NCBI GenBank assembly: GCA_965116215.1
Contig: OZ220494.1
Location: forward strand, 1,488,001-1,552,000
Direction: 5' to 3'
DNA: 64,000 nt
Source of the DNA: CBDBKL01 sp965116215
Lineage (GTDB): Bacteria; Bdellovibrionota; Bdellovibrionia; Bdellovibrionales; JAKFYE01
Shown here: positions 54,159 through 63,544 of the stretch, piece after piece
Position numbering within the stretch: position 1 is the stretch's first letter
Layout of the letters: each line of letters begins with the position of its first letter
Translations under genes and position numbers: made by a program
Notes under the pieces: generated by a model
What the model saw: only the letters and a program-made list of their open reading frames with translations
Told to the model about the DNA's origin: nothing
Database searches by the model: none

Positions 54159-54238
54159 TAGAATATCATAAACATTGGGCTCAGAGGTTACAATCAATGC
54201 CTTATCATTACATTGCAGTTTGTCGTTATTCAAATTTT

Positions 54239-55042
54239 TTACATAAAAAATTTATAAAGATATAAGATAGGGGCGGCGAAGAGGAGTCCATCAATACGAT
54301 CTAAAACACCACCATGCCCGGCCATAAAATATCCGCTGTGTTTGACTTCAGCGACTCTCTTTAGGACGGACTCAAAAATATCTCCCATAGGGCTCAATAT
54401 CCCCATCAGCAGTCCTAATAGGAGGGCTGTTTCCAATGGGATAAATAGCCAAAGAAGGTGATTGAGAGTAAGAAAAGCAATAACAGAGGCTAAGACTCCT
54501 CCAAGAGCACCCTCCATAGACTTATTTGGAGAAATTGTTTTGACTAAAGGGTGTTTTCCAAAAGTGCTTCCTATACAATAGGCAGTGATGTCATTAACAA
54601 AAACAGTTGTTGTCAGAAGAACAAACCACTGTAGCCCATCTTCCCATGTGAGAGGGGTTAAAATGAGTCCGCATAAATAACCCGTATAGAGAAAACCAAA
54701 GAGTCCATTTTTTGAAAATCTGAGTTTTTCCTTATTGGACCAGTGAGGATTTAGTAAAAGCGATAGACTTATAAATGATATAGAGCACAATGCAAATAGA
54801 GAAGAAATGAATTCAGAACTATAAATTGTACATAAAGTGATAGCAAAAGAGTGAGTAACAAATAAAAGTAAAGATAGGAAAGAAGTCTTCTGTTTGAAGA
54901 GGTAGTTTAATTCCACTTGCGCTATAAAAGCAATACATAGACCAAGGATTAGAATTCCCGTTTCCTCAGCAATAAACCAGGAGAGCGTAAATACGCCTAA
55001 AGCTATAAAAGTGGATAGAGTTCTTTTTCCTAATGCGAGCAT
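54239..55042 (-). CDS. cdsA: Phosphatidate cytidylyltransferase CdsA
   Basis: 267 aa with about seven TM segments, making CDP-diacylglycerol. The signature SPNKSMEGALGG and SPMGDIFESVLKRVAEVKHSG (read here as DIFESVLKRVAEVKHSG) are clear. It overlaps uppS by 13 bases. Confidence 0.95.
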   Translation of the reverse strand: MLALGKRTLSTFIALGVFTLSWFIAEETGILILGLCIAFIAQVELNYLFKQKTSFLSLLLFVTHSFAITLCTIYSSEFISSLFALCSISFISLSLLLNPHWSNKEKLRFSKNGLFGFLYTGYLCGLILTPLTWEDGLQWFVLLTTTVFVNDITAYCIGSTFGKHPLVKTISPNKSMEGALGGVLASVIAFLTLNHLLWLFIPLETALLLGLLMGILSPMGDIFESVLKRVAEVKHSGYFMAGHGGVLDRIDGLLFAAPILYLYKFFM

Positions 55043-55773
55043 TCAAGTTCCATAGGTTGGGTAGGTTGGGACTCTTTTCCAAAACGGCGTTCCCGGGTTT
55101 TAAATATATTTAATAAATATAAGAGGTCATGTTCTGTGAAATCAGGCCACAAGGTTTTTGTAGTAATAAATTCTGTATAAGCTGATTGCCATAGGAGAAA
55201 ATTAGATAAACGATTTTCTCCACTTGTTCGTATAATCAGATCAGGGTCAGGTATCCCAGATGTCCAAAGCTGAGAGGAAAATAAATCTTCATTAATATCT
55301 TCAATGTTTAACTGACCCTTTTGAACGTCAGTAGCTATTCGCTTTACGGTGTCAATAATTTCCTGACGTGAGCCATAATTGAATGCAATGGTCAGTTTTA
55401 GACCTGTGTTCTGTTTAGAGGCCTCCATGACACTGGCGATTTCTTTTTGTATATCTATCGGTAATGGATCCGAGAAACCAATACATTGTAGGTTTATATT
55501 TTTTTTAACAAGGTTTTCTTTATCTCTCTTTAAATAATGTAATAAGATTTTTATAAGAGCATTCACTTCTTCTTTTGATCGCTTCCAATTTTCAGTACTA
55601 AATGCAAAAAGAGTCAGATGTTTTAATCCAATTTCAACAGCTTTTTCAACTATGCGTTTGGCGGCTTTACTTCCTCTGACATGGCCCCAGATACGATGAT
55701 GTCCTTTTTGGATAGCCCAGCGTCCGTTGCCATCCATAATAATACCTACATGTTGAGGCCATTGTGTATTCAT
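55030..55773 (-). CDS. uppS: Isoprenyl transferase UppS
   Basis: Undecaprenyl diphosphate synthase, 247 aa. GIIMDGNGRWA holds the catalytic Asp, RGSKAAKRIVE, LTLFAFSTENWKRS and DLIIRTSGENRLSNFLLWQ complete the signatures. It makes the carrier that UppP (14811) recycles. Confidence 0.97.
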   Translation of the reverse strand: MNTQWPQHVGIIMDGNGRWAIQKGHHRIWGHVRGSKAAKRIVEKAVEIGLKHLTLFAFSTENWKRSKEEVNALIKILLHYLKRDKENLVKKNINLQCIGFSDPLPIDIQKEIASVMEASKQNTGLKLTIAFNYGSRQEIIDTVKRIATDVQKGQLNIEDINEDLFSSQLWTSGIPDPDLIIRTSGENRLSNFLLWQSAYTEFITTKTLWPDFTEHDLLYLLNIFKTRERRFGKESQPTQPMELECSH

Positions 55774-55774
55774 T

Positions 55775-56332
55775 CTAAATTGTGAGAATATCTTTCTCTT
55801 TTTTTACACCCATTTCATCTATTTGAGATATAAATGTATCGGTGAGTTTCTGTATCTTATTTTGAAAATTTTTACTGTCGTCTTCAGAAATTTCCTTATC
55901 TTTCAATAAATGTTTGATTTTATTATTCGCTTCTTGACGATGCAATCTTATTGATACTCTTGTATCTTCAATAAGTTTTTTGACATTTTTTACAAGCTCT
56001 TTTCGTCTTTCTTCTGTCAAGTTAGGTAGTTTGAGGCGAATGACTTTTCCATCATTAATAGGAGTCATTCCAATATCACTTTTAATAATACTTTGTTCAA
56101 TTTCTTTGAGCATTGAAATTTCCCATGGGACAATCAAAAAAGATTTTGCATCAGGACAGCTAACAGCAGCTACTTGGCTAAGGGGAGAAGGGGTTCCATA
56201 ATATTCTATCTTAATAGAATCTAGTATGGAAACGTTTGCTTTTCCTGTGCGGACTTTAGAAATCTGATTTTTTAAAGAGGTTATTGATTTTTCCATACTC
56301 TTTTGTGTGTCTTTATAGATATTATCAATCAT
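55775..56332 (-). CDS. frr: Ribosome recycling factor
   Basis: 185 aa, full length. The sequence has the RTGKANVSILDSIKIEYYG segment, PLSQVAAVSCPDAKSFLI, TEERRKELVKNVKK and RLHRQEANNKIK. I start at ATG 56332, seven bases after AGAGGA; a GTG at 56338 is the alternative. It overlaps the end of pyrH. Confidence 0.97.
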   Translation of the reverse strand: MIDNIYKDTQKSMEKSITSLKNQISKVRTGKANVSILDSIKIEYYGTPSPLSQVAAVSCPDAKSFLIVPWEISMLKEIEQSIIKSDIGMTPINDGKVIRLKLPNLTEERRKELVKNVKKLIEDTRVSIRLHRQEANNKIKHLLKDKEISEDDSKNFQNKIQKLTDTFISQIDEMGVKKEKDILTI

Positions 56333-57053
56333 TATCACATCCTCTAATCATTGTTCCTATTTTTTCGCCTAAAACAGCACGTTTTATATTGCCAGAGATG
56401 TTCAAATTAAAAATAAGGATGGGTAATTTATTTTCCATACATAAACTAATAGCTGTAGAGTCCATCACCTTTAATTGCTTTTGAAGGACATCTATATATT
56501 TGAGTTTCTCATATTTTTGTGCAGTAGGATGATCTGTAGGGTCTTTGTCAAACACGCCATCTACCTTGGTGGCTTTAAAGATAATATCAGCGTTGATTTC
56601 CATAGCTCTGAGGGCAGCGGCTGTGTCTGTTGTGAAGTATGGATTTCCAGTTCCTGATGCAAATATGACTAGACGATCTCTTTCTAGATGTCTTATTGCG
56701 CGTCGACGAATATAGGGCTCTGCGATTTCTGCCATTTCGATAGCTGATTGAACACGTGTTTGTATACCTAAATTCTCTAGAGCTTCTTGTAAGGCCAGAG
56801 CATTAATACATGTGGCTAACATACCCATGTAATCGGAATTGGCTCTATCCATACCGTAGGTTGAAGCGGCTACTCCTCTGAAAATATTGCCACCACCAAT
56901 AACAACTCCAATTTCTAATTTTAATTGAAAAATTTCAGCAATTTCTTTTGCAATTCTTTGAATGACTTCTGGTTGTATTCCATAACCATTTTGCCCTGTG
57001 AGGGCTTCACCACTGATCTTTAATAAAATACGTTTGTAAATAGGGGTTTTCAA
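56325..57053 (-). CDS. pyrH: UMP kinase PyrH
   Basis: 242 aa. RILLKISGEALTG is the nucleotide site, VVIGGGNIFRGV and FASGTGNPYFTTDTAAALRA the UMP site. It makes UDP and lies two bases after tsf, in the standard rpsB-tsf-pyrH-frr order. Confidence 0.97.
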   Translation of the reverse strand: MKTPIYKRILLKISGEALTGQNGYGIQPEVIQRIAKEIAEIFQLKLEIGVVIGGGNIFRGVAASTYGMDRANSDYMGMLATCINALALQEALENLGIQTRVQSAIEMAEIAEPYIRRRAIRHLERDRLVIFASGTGNPYFTTDTAAALRAMEINADIIFKATKVDGVFDKDPTDHPTAQKYEKLKYIDVLQKQLKVMDSTAISLCMENKLPILIFNLNISGNIKRAVLGEKIGTMIRGCDND

Positions 57054-57055
57054 TT

Positions 57056-57706
57056 TTATACCTTTAAAGCTTGAGCCACTTCTTCTGCAAAGTTCTCTGA
57101 TTTTTTTTCTATTCCTTCCCCGAGTTCAAAACGAGAAAATCTGCGGATAACAATATTCTCACCAATACTGGCTATTGTTTGTTTTAACAGATCACCTACA
57201 GTCATATCTGGATCTTTAATATACTTTTGAGTGACAAGTACATGTTCTGTTTTCCATTTTTTAATTTGTCCAGATACAATCTGATCTAAGATCTCTTTCT
57301 TCTTTCCTTGTTCTTGTGCTTTAGATTTTAAAATTTTGATCTCTTTTTCTACTAGAGAGGGGTCTAGCTCATCGGTATGAACACATAAAGGATTTGCTGC
57401 AGCTATGTGCATCGAGATATTTTTTACAAAATCTTTGAATTTTTCATTTTTTGCGACAAAGTCTGTTTCCGAATTGATTTCAACAAGCACTCCAATACGT
57501 CCTTCACCATGAATATAACTGGCGACTAGTCCTTCAGTTGCAATACGTCCTGCTTTTTTTGCAGCAGCACTCAATCCCTTTTTTCTGAGCCATTCAATAG
57601 CTTTGTCTACATTGCCAGAATTTTCCATAAGGGCTTTCTTACAGTCCATCATGCCCGATCCAGTTCTTTCACGTAATTCTCTAACAACTTTTGCTGTTAC
57701 AGACAT
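57056..57706 (-). CDS. tsf: Elongation factor Ts
   Basis: Guanine-nucleotide exchange factor for EF-Tu, 216 aa. It begins VTAKVVRELRERTGSGMMDCKKAL (the UBA-like region) and has VEINSETDFVAKNEKF. It is shorter than the 283 aa of E. coli, of the reduced-core type known from Thermus and cyanobacteria. Confidence 0.96.
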   Translation of the reverse strand: MSVTAKVVRELRERTGSGMMDCKKALMENSGNVDKAIEWLRKKGLSAAAKKAGRIATEGLVASYIHGEGRIGVLVEINSETDFVAKNEKFKDFVKNISMHIAAANPLCVHTDELDPSLVEKEIKILKSKAQEQGKKKEILDQIVSGQIKKWKTEHVLVTQKYIKDPDMTVGDLLKQTIASIGENIVIRRFSRFELGEGIEKKSENFAEEVAQALKV

Positions 57707-57760
57707 ATGTTTTTCTCCTCTATATTGAATGCAATAAAAAGTATTTTAAATTTTAGTTTC

Positions 57761-58696
57761 CTAGTCTTGTCCAGCGGTGTCATCTTTTTCAATAATGTCG
57801 CCCTCTTTGTTTTCCATTGATTCCGACTCTAATTCCATCTCAATTTCAACTTCTTCTGCGGTTCCTGCTGCAACGAATTTACGATTTGTAACTTTCACGA
57901 CAGAAGGTCGTGAATCATCTACTTTTTTCTCTTTGTCTGTTTCTGGTTTTTCCCGGCCTTTGGCTTTGGTTTTTTCTTCTGCTTGTTCTGAGAATTTGTG
58001 TTTATTGGCATCCCACTCCTTAGCTCCTTCTTTATACGCTTCAGTGACCAATTGACAAAAAAGTTTGATCGATCGGATGGCATCATCGTTTCCGGGTATC
58101 GGAAAATCAACAGTCTCAGGATTTGTATTTGTATCTACGATAGCTATGACAGGAATTTGAAGACGTCGTGCTTCGGCAACGGCAATATGTTCTTTCTTAA
58201 TATCTACAACAAACATAATGCCAGGAGGCTCTTTCATCTTTCTAATCCCCTCAAGGCATTCATTCAGTTTTGTATATTCTTTATTTATCCGTGCTCTTTC
58301 TTTTTTATTGAAATATTCAAGTTCCCCTTTTTCTTTCATCAAGTCTATTTTATGAAGACGGTCGATACTTGTTTTTATTGTTGTAAAATTTGTTAAAGTT
58401 CCACCCAGCCATCGTTTGGTTACAAAGAATTGATCACAACTTTTAGCGGCCTCTTGGATAGAAGTCACAGCTTGTTTTTTTGTGCCTACGAAAATGATTT
58501 TGTCCCCTTGAGCTGCTCTTTTTTTTATAAAATCTAAAGCCCTTTGAGTTGCATGTACTGTTTTTTGAAGATCAATAATGTGGATGCCTCCACGTACACC
58601 AAACACGTAGGGCTTCATTTTGGGATTCCATCTTTGTGTTTGGTGCCCAAAGTGGACTCCAGCGTCTAACATTTCTTTCATTGTGACCTGTGACAT
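57761..58696 (-). CDS. rpsB: 30S ribosomal protein uS2 with charged tail
   Basis: 311 aa. VTMKEMLDAGVHFGHQTQRWNPKM and KRWLGGTLTNF, with PVIAIVDTNTNPETVDFPIPGNDDAIRSI (read in part), are the uS2 signatures. The last 60-70 residues (GREKPETDKEKKVDDSR and an acidic end) are an extension beyond most bacterial uS2. A GGAGG ribosome site is well placed before ATG 58696. First gene of the operon. Confidence 0.96.
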   Translation of the reverse strand: MSQVTMKEMLDAGVHFGHQTQRWNPKMKPYVFGVRGGIHIIDLQKTVHATQRALDFIKKRAAQGDKIIFVGTKKQAVTSIQEAAKSCDQFFVTKRWLGGTLTNFTTIKTSIDRLHKIDLMKEKGELEYFNKKERARINKEYTKLNECLEGIRKMKEPPGIMFVVDIKKEHIAVAEARRLQIPVIAIVDTNTNPETVDFPIPGNDDAIRSIKLFCQLVTEAYKEGAKEWDANKHKFSEQAEEKTKAKGREKPETDKEKKVDDSRPSVVKVTNRKFVAAGTAEEVEIEMELESESMENKEGDIIEKDDTAGQD

Positions 58697-58997
58697 AAGA
58701 CCTCCTGCTCTGGTTTGGCCACCCCTCCGAAAGGAAAATCTTTAAAGACACCAGTGGAGTTTCAGAGGGTGAGTTTATTATATAAAGTGGTTTAAGTAAC
58801 ATAGTCCACCTCAAGCGTCCAATAGAAATGCTCTTCATTTTATGAGGCTCATGACACTTTGAGTGAAAGGCTCCTATCTTAACTTACTGTAATAATTGTA
58901 AAAACAAGTATTTTTCCGTTCAAAGAGAGATCAGAGTTTGCATTCCATAAGATATCATCTTCTTTTTTGTTCTCTCAGGGTCTGAAATCATTTTTCA
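58697..58997. other. rpsB leader and promoter region
   Basis: 301 bases. On the minus strand TATAAT lies at 58782-58777, a perfect -10, but no good -35 sits at the right distance. A leader of about 75 bases ending in GCAGGAGG leads to rpsB. uS2 often regulates its own leader, but I cannot show a binding site. The rest, towards 58998, holds no gene. Confidence 0.4.
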
Positions 58998-59486
58998 TTA
59001 AAGCTCCTGTAGTTTTATAGTTGATATACATTTATTCATATCTGAAGGATCTAAGAGATCCATAAAAGATAAGATAAGAACTTTTTCTTGAGAATGTTTA
59101 TCATTGTCTCTATAAAAACTTCTGAGGTGGAAGAATAGACTCACAGACTGACCTATAACTTTTAATCTAATTTGACTTTGCCCATTTTCAGCGGAGACTT
59201 GACCTATTCCTATTTCTAAGTGTGTTTGGGCATCGTGTAGAGTGACAATGAATGAAGTTTTCTGAGAGTCTCTTTCTAATCGAAATCGGAAATAAGCGTG
59301 TGAAAATAACGGGTGTGAGAAAGATTTATTATCTAAAGCCCACATCGAGGATTCCAGCTGGTCACCGAGTGGAAAGGGCTCCCCTCCTCCGACAAAGTCA
59401 TTCCAGCATCGAGGAGTTGATGACTTTGCAGTAGATGTCCAGCAACTCCCCAATAGTATAATAAGGACTAGCATTAAATGTTTCAT
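58998..59486 (-). CDS. Hypothetical lipoprotein
   Basis: 162 aa with a lipoprotein-type signal (MKHLMLVLIILLGSCWTS, lipid Cys18) and a mature part rich in beta strands, with SHAYFRFRLERD, KTSFIVTLHDA and VSLFFHLRSFYRD. I do not recognise the family. It lies 10 bases downstream of the TPR-winged-helix gene and is probably co-transcribed with it. Confidence 0.6.
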   Translation of the reverse strand: MKHLMLVLIILLGSCWTSTAKSSTPRCWNDFVGGGEPFPLGDQLESSMWALDNKSFSHPLFSHAYFRFRLERDSQKTSFIVTLHDAQTHLEIGIGQVSAENGQSQIRLKVIGQSVSLFFHLRSFYRDNDKHSQEKVLILSFMDLLDPSDMNKCISTIKLQEL

Positions 59487-59496
59487 CTTAACCCCC

Positions 59497-60618
59497 TTAA
59501 GTTTCTAAGCACACCTTGGCTGTTTTATTAAGATAGTAACCATTTTTTGCTCTGAAAATATATTTCGGTTTATCATAATCTGCTTCTATAAGTCTCCGTA
59601 GTCTTTTAATAGTGACATATATTTTGTTGTCATGTGATGAAGGATCATAGCTTTGATTCCAAACCTTTTCTACAATAGATTGTTTGGAAAAGACATGACC
59701 CGGCCGCTTTACAAAGAGATGTAGTAAGTCTAAAAGAATAAACTGATTTTTGAAATCAATTTTGCCCTTCTTTTTTTCAAATAAAGACTTAGTTGTGGCA
59801 TTAAAAATCAAGTCATAATTATCTCCACCGACAACACCAAAGTCTTTAAGGGCTTCGTCAAGATCTTCAGAGAGGGTTTTTAAGTTTTCGGCATCTGTTA
59901 ATTTCCTAGCTAGCTTGAGATAGAACCCTGCCATTTCTTTTTCACCGATGTCCTTATATGTAATTCCCATGGCATAAAGAAGTTGCAAGTACATGAATAA
60001 ATTTTTTTGAACCTTGATGCTTTCGTAGGCTTTCCAAAAAATTTCAAGAGCTTGTTCATATCGGTTGAGTTTGTAGAGCAAAAAGCCATTGAGAATTTCT
60101 GCTCCTAGCTTCAAATCTTTTAAATCTAAGGCCTGAAAAAAAATTTCGAGATTATAAATTTCACGTAATGCCTTTTCATAATGTCCTTGTTGACTATAAA
60201 TAATAGCTAGAGCATGGATGGCATAAGATATGTCCTTTTTATTATTTTTCTCTAGAGCCATGGCTAAGGATTTTTGGAAGTATTCCAATCCTAAGTCCAA
60301 TTGCTTTTTATAGACGGCACAGATTCCCAGTGTGTAGTACGTTTTTGCATTCAACTGAAATTTTTCTTTTAATACAAAGTCTTGTAGCGTTTCTTTTATT
60401 TTGTGAATTTCAATGTCATCTTGGCGTTCAGCATATATTCGTAAAAGTAAATTTAAGACTTTTAAATAATTATCAAAATCTTTTGCCTCAAGGAAAAGCT
60501 CTGCTGATTCGGACCCTTTTTGAATGGCTTTGGTAAAATCACAGCGATCTCTATAAAGTTCGCTAAATTCTAACAGAGAGAGTGCAGTTTCTTTTTGAGT
60601 CCTCGTGGAAGGCATCAT
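59497..60618 (-). CDS. TPR protein with C-terminal OmpR-type winged helix
   Basis: 373 aa. Residues 1-240 hold about six TPR units, such as YTLGICAVYKKQLDLGLEYFQKS. Residues 285-365 are an OmpR/PhoB-type DNA-binding winged helix: FILLDLLHLFVKRPGHVFSKQ, HDNKIYVTIKRLRRLIEAD and YIFRAKNGYYL. It looks like a transcription regulator driven by protein contacts rather than by a receiver domain. Its target may be its own operon with 58998-59486. Confidence 0.78.
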   Translation of the reverse strand: MMPSTRTQKETALSLLEFSELYRDRCDFTKAIQKGSESAELFLEAKDFDNYLKVLNLLLRIYAERQDDIEIHKIKETLQDFVLKEKFQLNAKTYYTLGICAVYKKQLDLGLEYFQKSLAMALEKNNKKDISYAIHALAIIYSQQGHYEKALREIYNLEIFFQALDLKDLKLGAEILNGFLLYKLNRYEQALEIFWKAYESIKVQKNLFMYLQLLYAMGITYKDIGEKEMAGFYLKLARKLTDAENLKTLSEDLDEALKDFGVVGGDNYDLIFNATTKSLFEKKKGKIDFKNQFILLDLLHLFVKRPGHVFSKQSIVEKVWNQSYDPSSHDNKIYVTIKRLRRLIEADYDKPKYIFRAKNGYYLNKTAKVCLET

Positions 60619-61046
60619 TCCCCCATGTCGATGCGTGAGGGTATTTCTTACAGGATCTTAATAAATGGTCAAGTTTTAAACATTATTTTTTAGCTTAAAA
60701 ACTCTCCCCTGTGCTGATAAAAAATCATCTGTGAGTGATCTCTTTTGTGTGGCTTTGAAAAACTCAGATAAAGAGCTTAATTATTAGGCATACTCTTATT
60801 GAAATCAATGCTTTAAAGTCGAGGAGATCTCTACGGTTTTAGGACTAAGATTCTTATTAGGGATGTGGACTGGGCTCTACTTTCATTTTACGACTCTCAA
60901 TAATCCCTTCGGAATAGCCGAGGTCCTATTAAGGTTGTGATCTGTTGTGGGCCCATCTTTCATAGGATCTCGTGCTCGATTATTCCTTTTAGTGGATGGC
61001 CCTAAATGGTTGTGAGTTCAAGCTTAATAGCTTTTGTGCTAGAGCT
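60619..61046. other. Intergenic region without a gene
   Basis: 428 bases. On the plus strand GGGCCCATC (about 60952) and GATGGCCC (about 61000) can pair, with one bulge, enclosing GATTATTCC. A similar CAATAATCCC is near 60899. This may be a weak structure after lon but lacks a T-run. Nothing else is seen. Confidence 0.4.
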
Positions 61047-63503
61047 TTAATGATGCTGCTGTAGGGAATGGCCAGTATAGCGAGCTCGTATTCCATGGGT
61101 TCTTTCTGCCCGCACTTTAAACAGATCAGAGGCCTTTTTGATATCAAGAGCATTAACTAAAACTTGATCAACATGGTCTACAAGGATGATTTTTAAATCT
61201 TTTTTCACTTCTTTAGGGATATCTTTAAGAGACTTTTCGTTTTCTTTAGGTATGATAACAGTTTTTATATGAGTTCGGTGGGCTGCTAATGTTTTTTCTT
61301 TTAAACCGCCAATAGCTAAAATGCGTCCCCTTAAAGTGACTTCGCCAGTCATTGCCACCGTTCTTTTGACAGGGATTTTTGTAATAGCGGAGACAATACT
61401 TGTGATAATGGCTATGCCAGCGGAGGGCCCGTCTTTGGGTATAGCTCCTGCAGGGGCATGAATATGGACGTCTATATTTTGGTAAAATTCTGTGTCGAAC
61501 CCAAATAAAGGACCTCTGGACCTCACATAACTGAGGGCTGCAGAGCAAGACTCTTTCATGACATCTCCAAGTTGACCAGTAATCGTGAATTTTCCTTTTC
61601 CAGGAACGACAGAGACTTCAATGGCTAATAAGTCACCTCCTGCTTCTGTCCATGCGAGTCCATTTGTCAAACCAATTTCATTTTTGTCTTCTAATTTATC
61701 TTGCTTAAAATCGGGACCTTCTAAGAGTGTGTTTATTTTCTTTAGTGTTATAGAGATGGGTTTTTGGGTATTTTTTTTAAGGATTTCTCGTGCGACTTTT
61801 CGACAAACTGTTGCAATTTTTCGTTCTAACCCGCGAACACCTGCTTCACGTGTATACCCTTTTATTAAAGTTTGAAGGGCACTATCTGTAAATGAGATTT
61901 TTTTATCTTTAAGTCCGTGATTTTCTATCTGTTTGGGTAATAAGTACTGTTTACCGATGTTGAACTTTTCTATAAAAGTATATCCTTCAATATGAATGAT
62001 TTCCATTCGATCCATTAAGGGCTTGGGAATTGTGTGTAAACTATTTGCCGTAGTGATAAACATAACTTTAGAAAGGTCATACTCAACTTCTAGATAATGA
62101 TCTTGAAAAGAAATATTTTGTTCGGGATCGAGAACTTCTAATAGAGCAGAAGAGGGGTCACCTCGAAAGTCAGTGCTCATTTTATCAATTTCATCTAATA
62201 ACATAAGAGGGTTACCTGAATTGGCCTTTTTCATAGACTGAATAATTCGACCCGGCATTGCTCCAACGTATGTTCGACGATGTCCTCGTATTTCAGCTTC
62301 ATCTCTGACTCCTCCCAAAGATATGCGTACAAATTTTCGATTCATAGCTCTGGCTATAGATTTTCCAAGTGAAGTTTTTCCTACCCCTGGGGGGCCAACC
62401 AGACAGAGAATGGAACCCTTTAATGATTGATTAAGGGTGTGTACAGCTAAATGCTCTAATATTCTTTCTTTAACTTTTTCTAATCCATAGTGATCTGCAT
62501 TGAGAATTTTTTCTGCTTTTTCTAGATCCTTTTTAACAGGAGCATATTCTAACCAAGGTAAAGAGATCATCCAGTCTATATAGTTTCTGATAACAGTTGC
62601 CTCTGCACTCATCGGTGACATCATTTTTAGTTTCTTGATCTCTTTTTGGGTTTTGGTGAGAGCCTCTTTCGGCATTTTCTTTTTTTTCAGTTGAGTTTCT
62701 AACTCTTGAATTTCAGCTTGAAAATCGTCTTTTTCTCCCAGCTCTTTTTGGATAGCTTGCATTTGTTCGTTGAGATAATACTCCTTTTGAGAGCGTTCCA
62801 TTTGTTTTTTTATGCGGCTTCGGATTTTCTTTTCTACTTCTAGGATTTCAATTTCAGATGTCATCATTCCCAGTAGCTTTTCTAAGCGTTGTCCAGGGTC
62901 TGATATTGTTAAAATGGTTTGTTTATCTTCAATTTTCAAATTGAGTTGAGCCACAATAATATCAGCCAGTTCACTGGGTTGATTAATGGTAGAAATTTTC
63001 ATAAGTACTTCAGGAGGAATTCTTTTATTGAGTTTTACGTAGTTTTCAAATGTTAATTTGATAGATCTCATTATAGCACTGGCTTCAACGGGGTGCTGCG
63101 GGACTTCTTTTAGCTCTTCAATTTTGATTTCAAAATATTTCTCTGTTTGAAGATATTCTTTAATTTTCACTCGTGATTTGCCCTCCACAAGCACTTTAAC
63201 AGTTCCATCGGGAAGTCTTAACAGTTGAATAATTGTACTGCGAGTTCCAATATCATAGATTTCATTAGGTTTAGGATCGTTTGTTTTGGCCTCTTTTTGT
63301 GCTGCCAAAATAATGGAAGATCCTCGATTCATTGCCTCTTCCAGGGCGTGAACACTTTTTTCTCGACCAACGAACAGTGGCATCATCATGTGGGGAAAAA
63401 CAATTAAATCTCTGAGAGGAAGTAAGGGGAATTGGTCATGGGGCACTGATATGTTGTTTTCAGATTCTCCAGTTTCCTTTTTGTTATTTTTTGTATCATC
63501 CAC
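61047..63503 (-). CDS. lon: ATP-dependent protease Lon
   Basis: 818 aa. The N-terminal domain starts FPLLPLRDLIVFPHMMMPLF. The AAA+ domain has Walker A LVGPPGVGKTSLGKS and Walker B PLMLLDEIDKMS. The Ser-Lys dyad is in KDGPSAGIAI and TGEVTLRGRILAIGGLKEK (Lys). Complete. It is followed upstream by clpX, the usual clpP-clpX-lon order. Confidence 0.97.
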   Translation of the reverse strand: MDDTKNNKKETGESENNISVPHDQFPLLPLRDLIVFPHMMMPLFVGREKSVHALEEAMNRGSSIILAAQKEAKTNDPKPNEIYDIGTRSTIIQLLRLPDGTVKVLVEGKSRVKIKEYLQTEKYFEIKIEELKEVPQHPVEASAIMRSIKLTFENYVKLNKRIPPEVLMKISTINQPSELADIIVAQLNLKIEDKQTILTISDPGQRLEKLLGMMTSEIEILEVEKKIRSRIKKQMERSQKEYYLNEQMQAIQKELGEKDDFQAEIQELETQLKKKKMPKEALTKTQKEIKKLKMMSPMSAEATVIRNYIDWMISLPWLEYAPVKKDLEKAEKILNADHYGLEKVKERILEHLAVHTLNQSLKGSILCLVGPPGVGKTSLGKSIARAMNRKFVRISLGGVRDEAEIRGHRRTYVGAMPGRIIQSMKKANSGNPLMLLDEIDKMSTDFRGDPSSALLEVLDPEQNISFQDHYLEVEYDLSKVMFITTANSLHTIPKPLMDRMEIIHIEGYTFIEKFNIGKQYLLPKQIENHGLKDKKISFTDSALQTLIKGYTREAGVRGLERKIATVCRKVAREILKKNTQKPISITLKKINTLLEGPDFKQDKLEDKNEIGLTNGLAWTEAGGDLLAIEVSVVPGKGKFTITGQLGDVMKESCSAALSYVRSRGPLFGFDTEFYQNIDVHIHAPAGAIPKDGPSAGIAIITSIVSAITKIPVKRTVAMTGEVTLRGRILAIGGLKEKTLAAHRTHIKTVIIPKENEKSLKDIPKEVKKDLKIILVDHVDQVLVNALDIKKASDLFKVRAERTHGIRARYTGHSLQQHH

Positions 63504-63544
63504 GATACACTCTCCTTCATATTTTGAGAAGGTGGGGAGAATAT

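Noticed and set aside
60899..61008. Terminator after lon
   Set aside because: Pairing is imperfect and no T-run follows on the minus strand.
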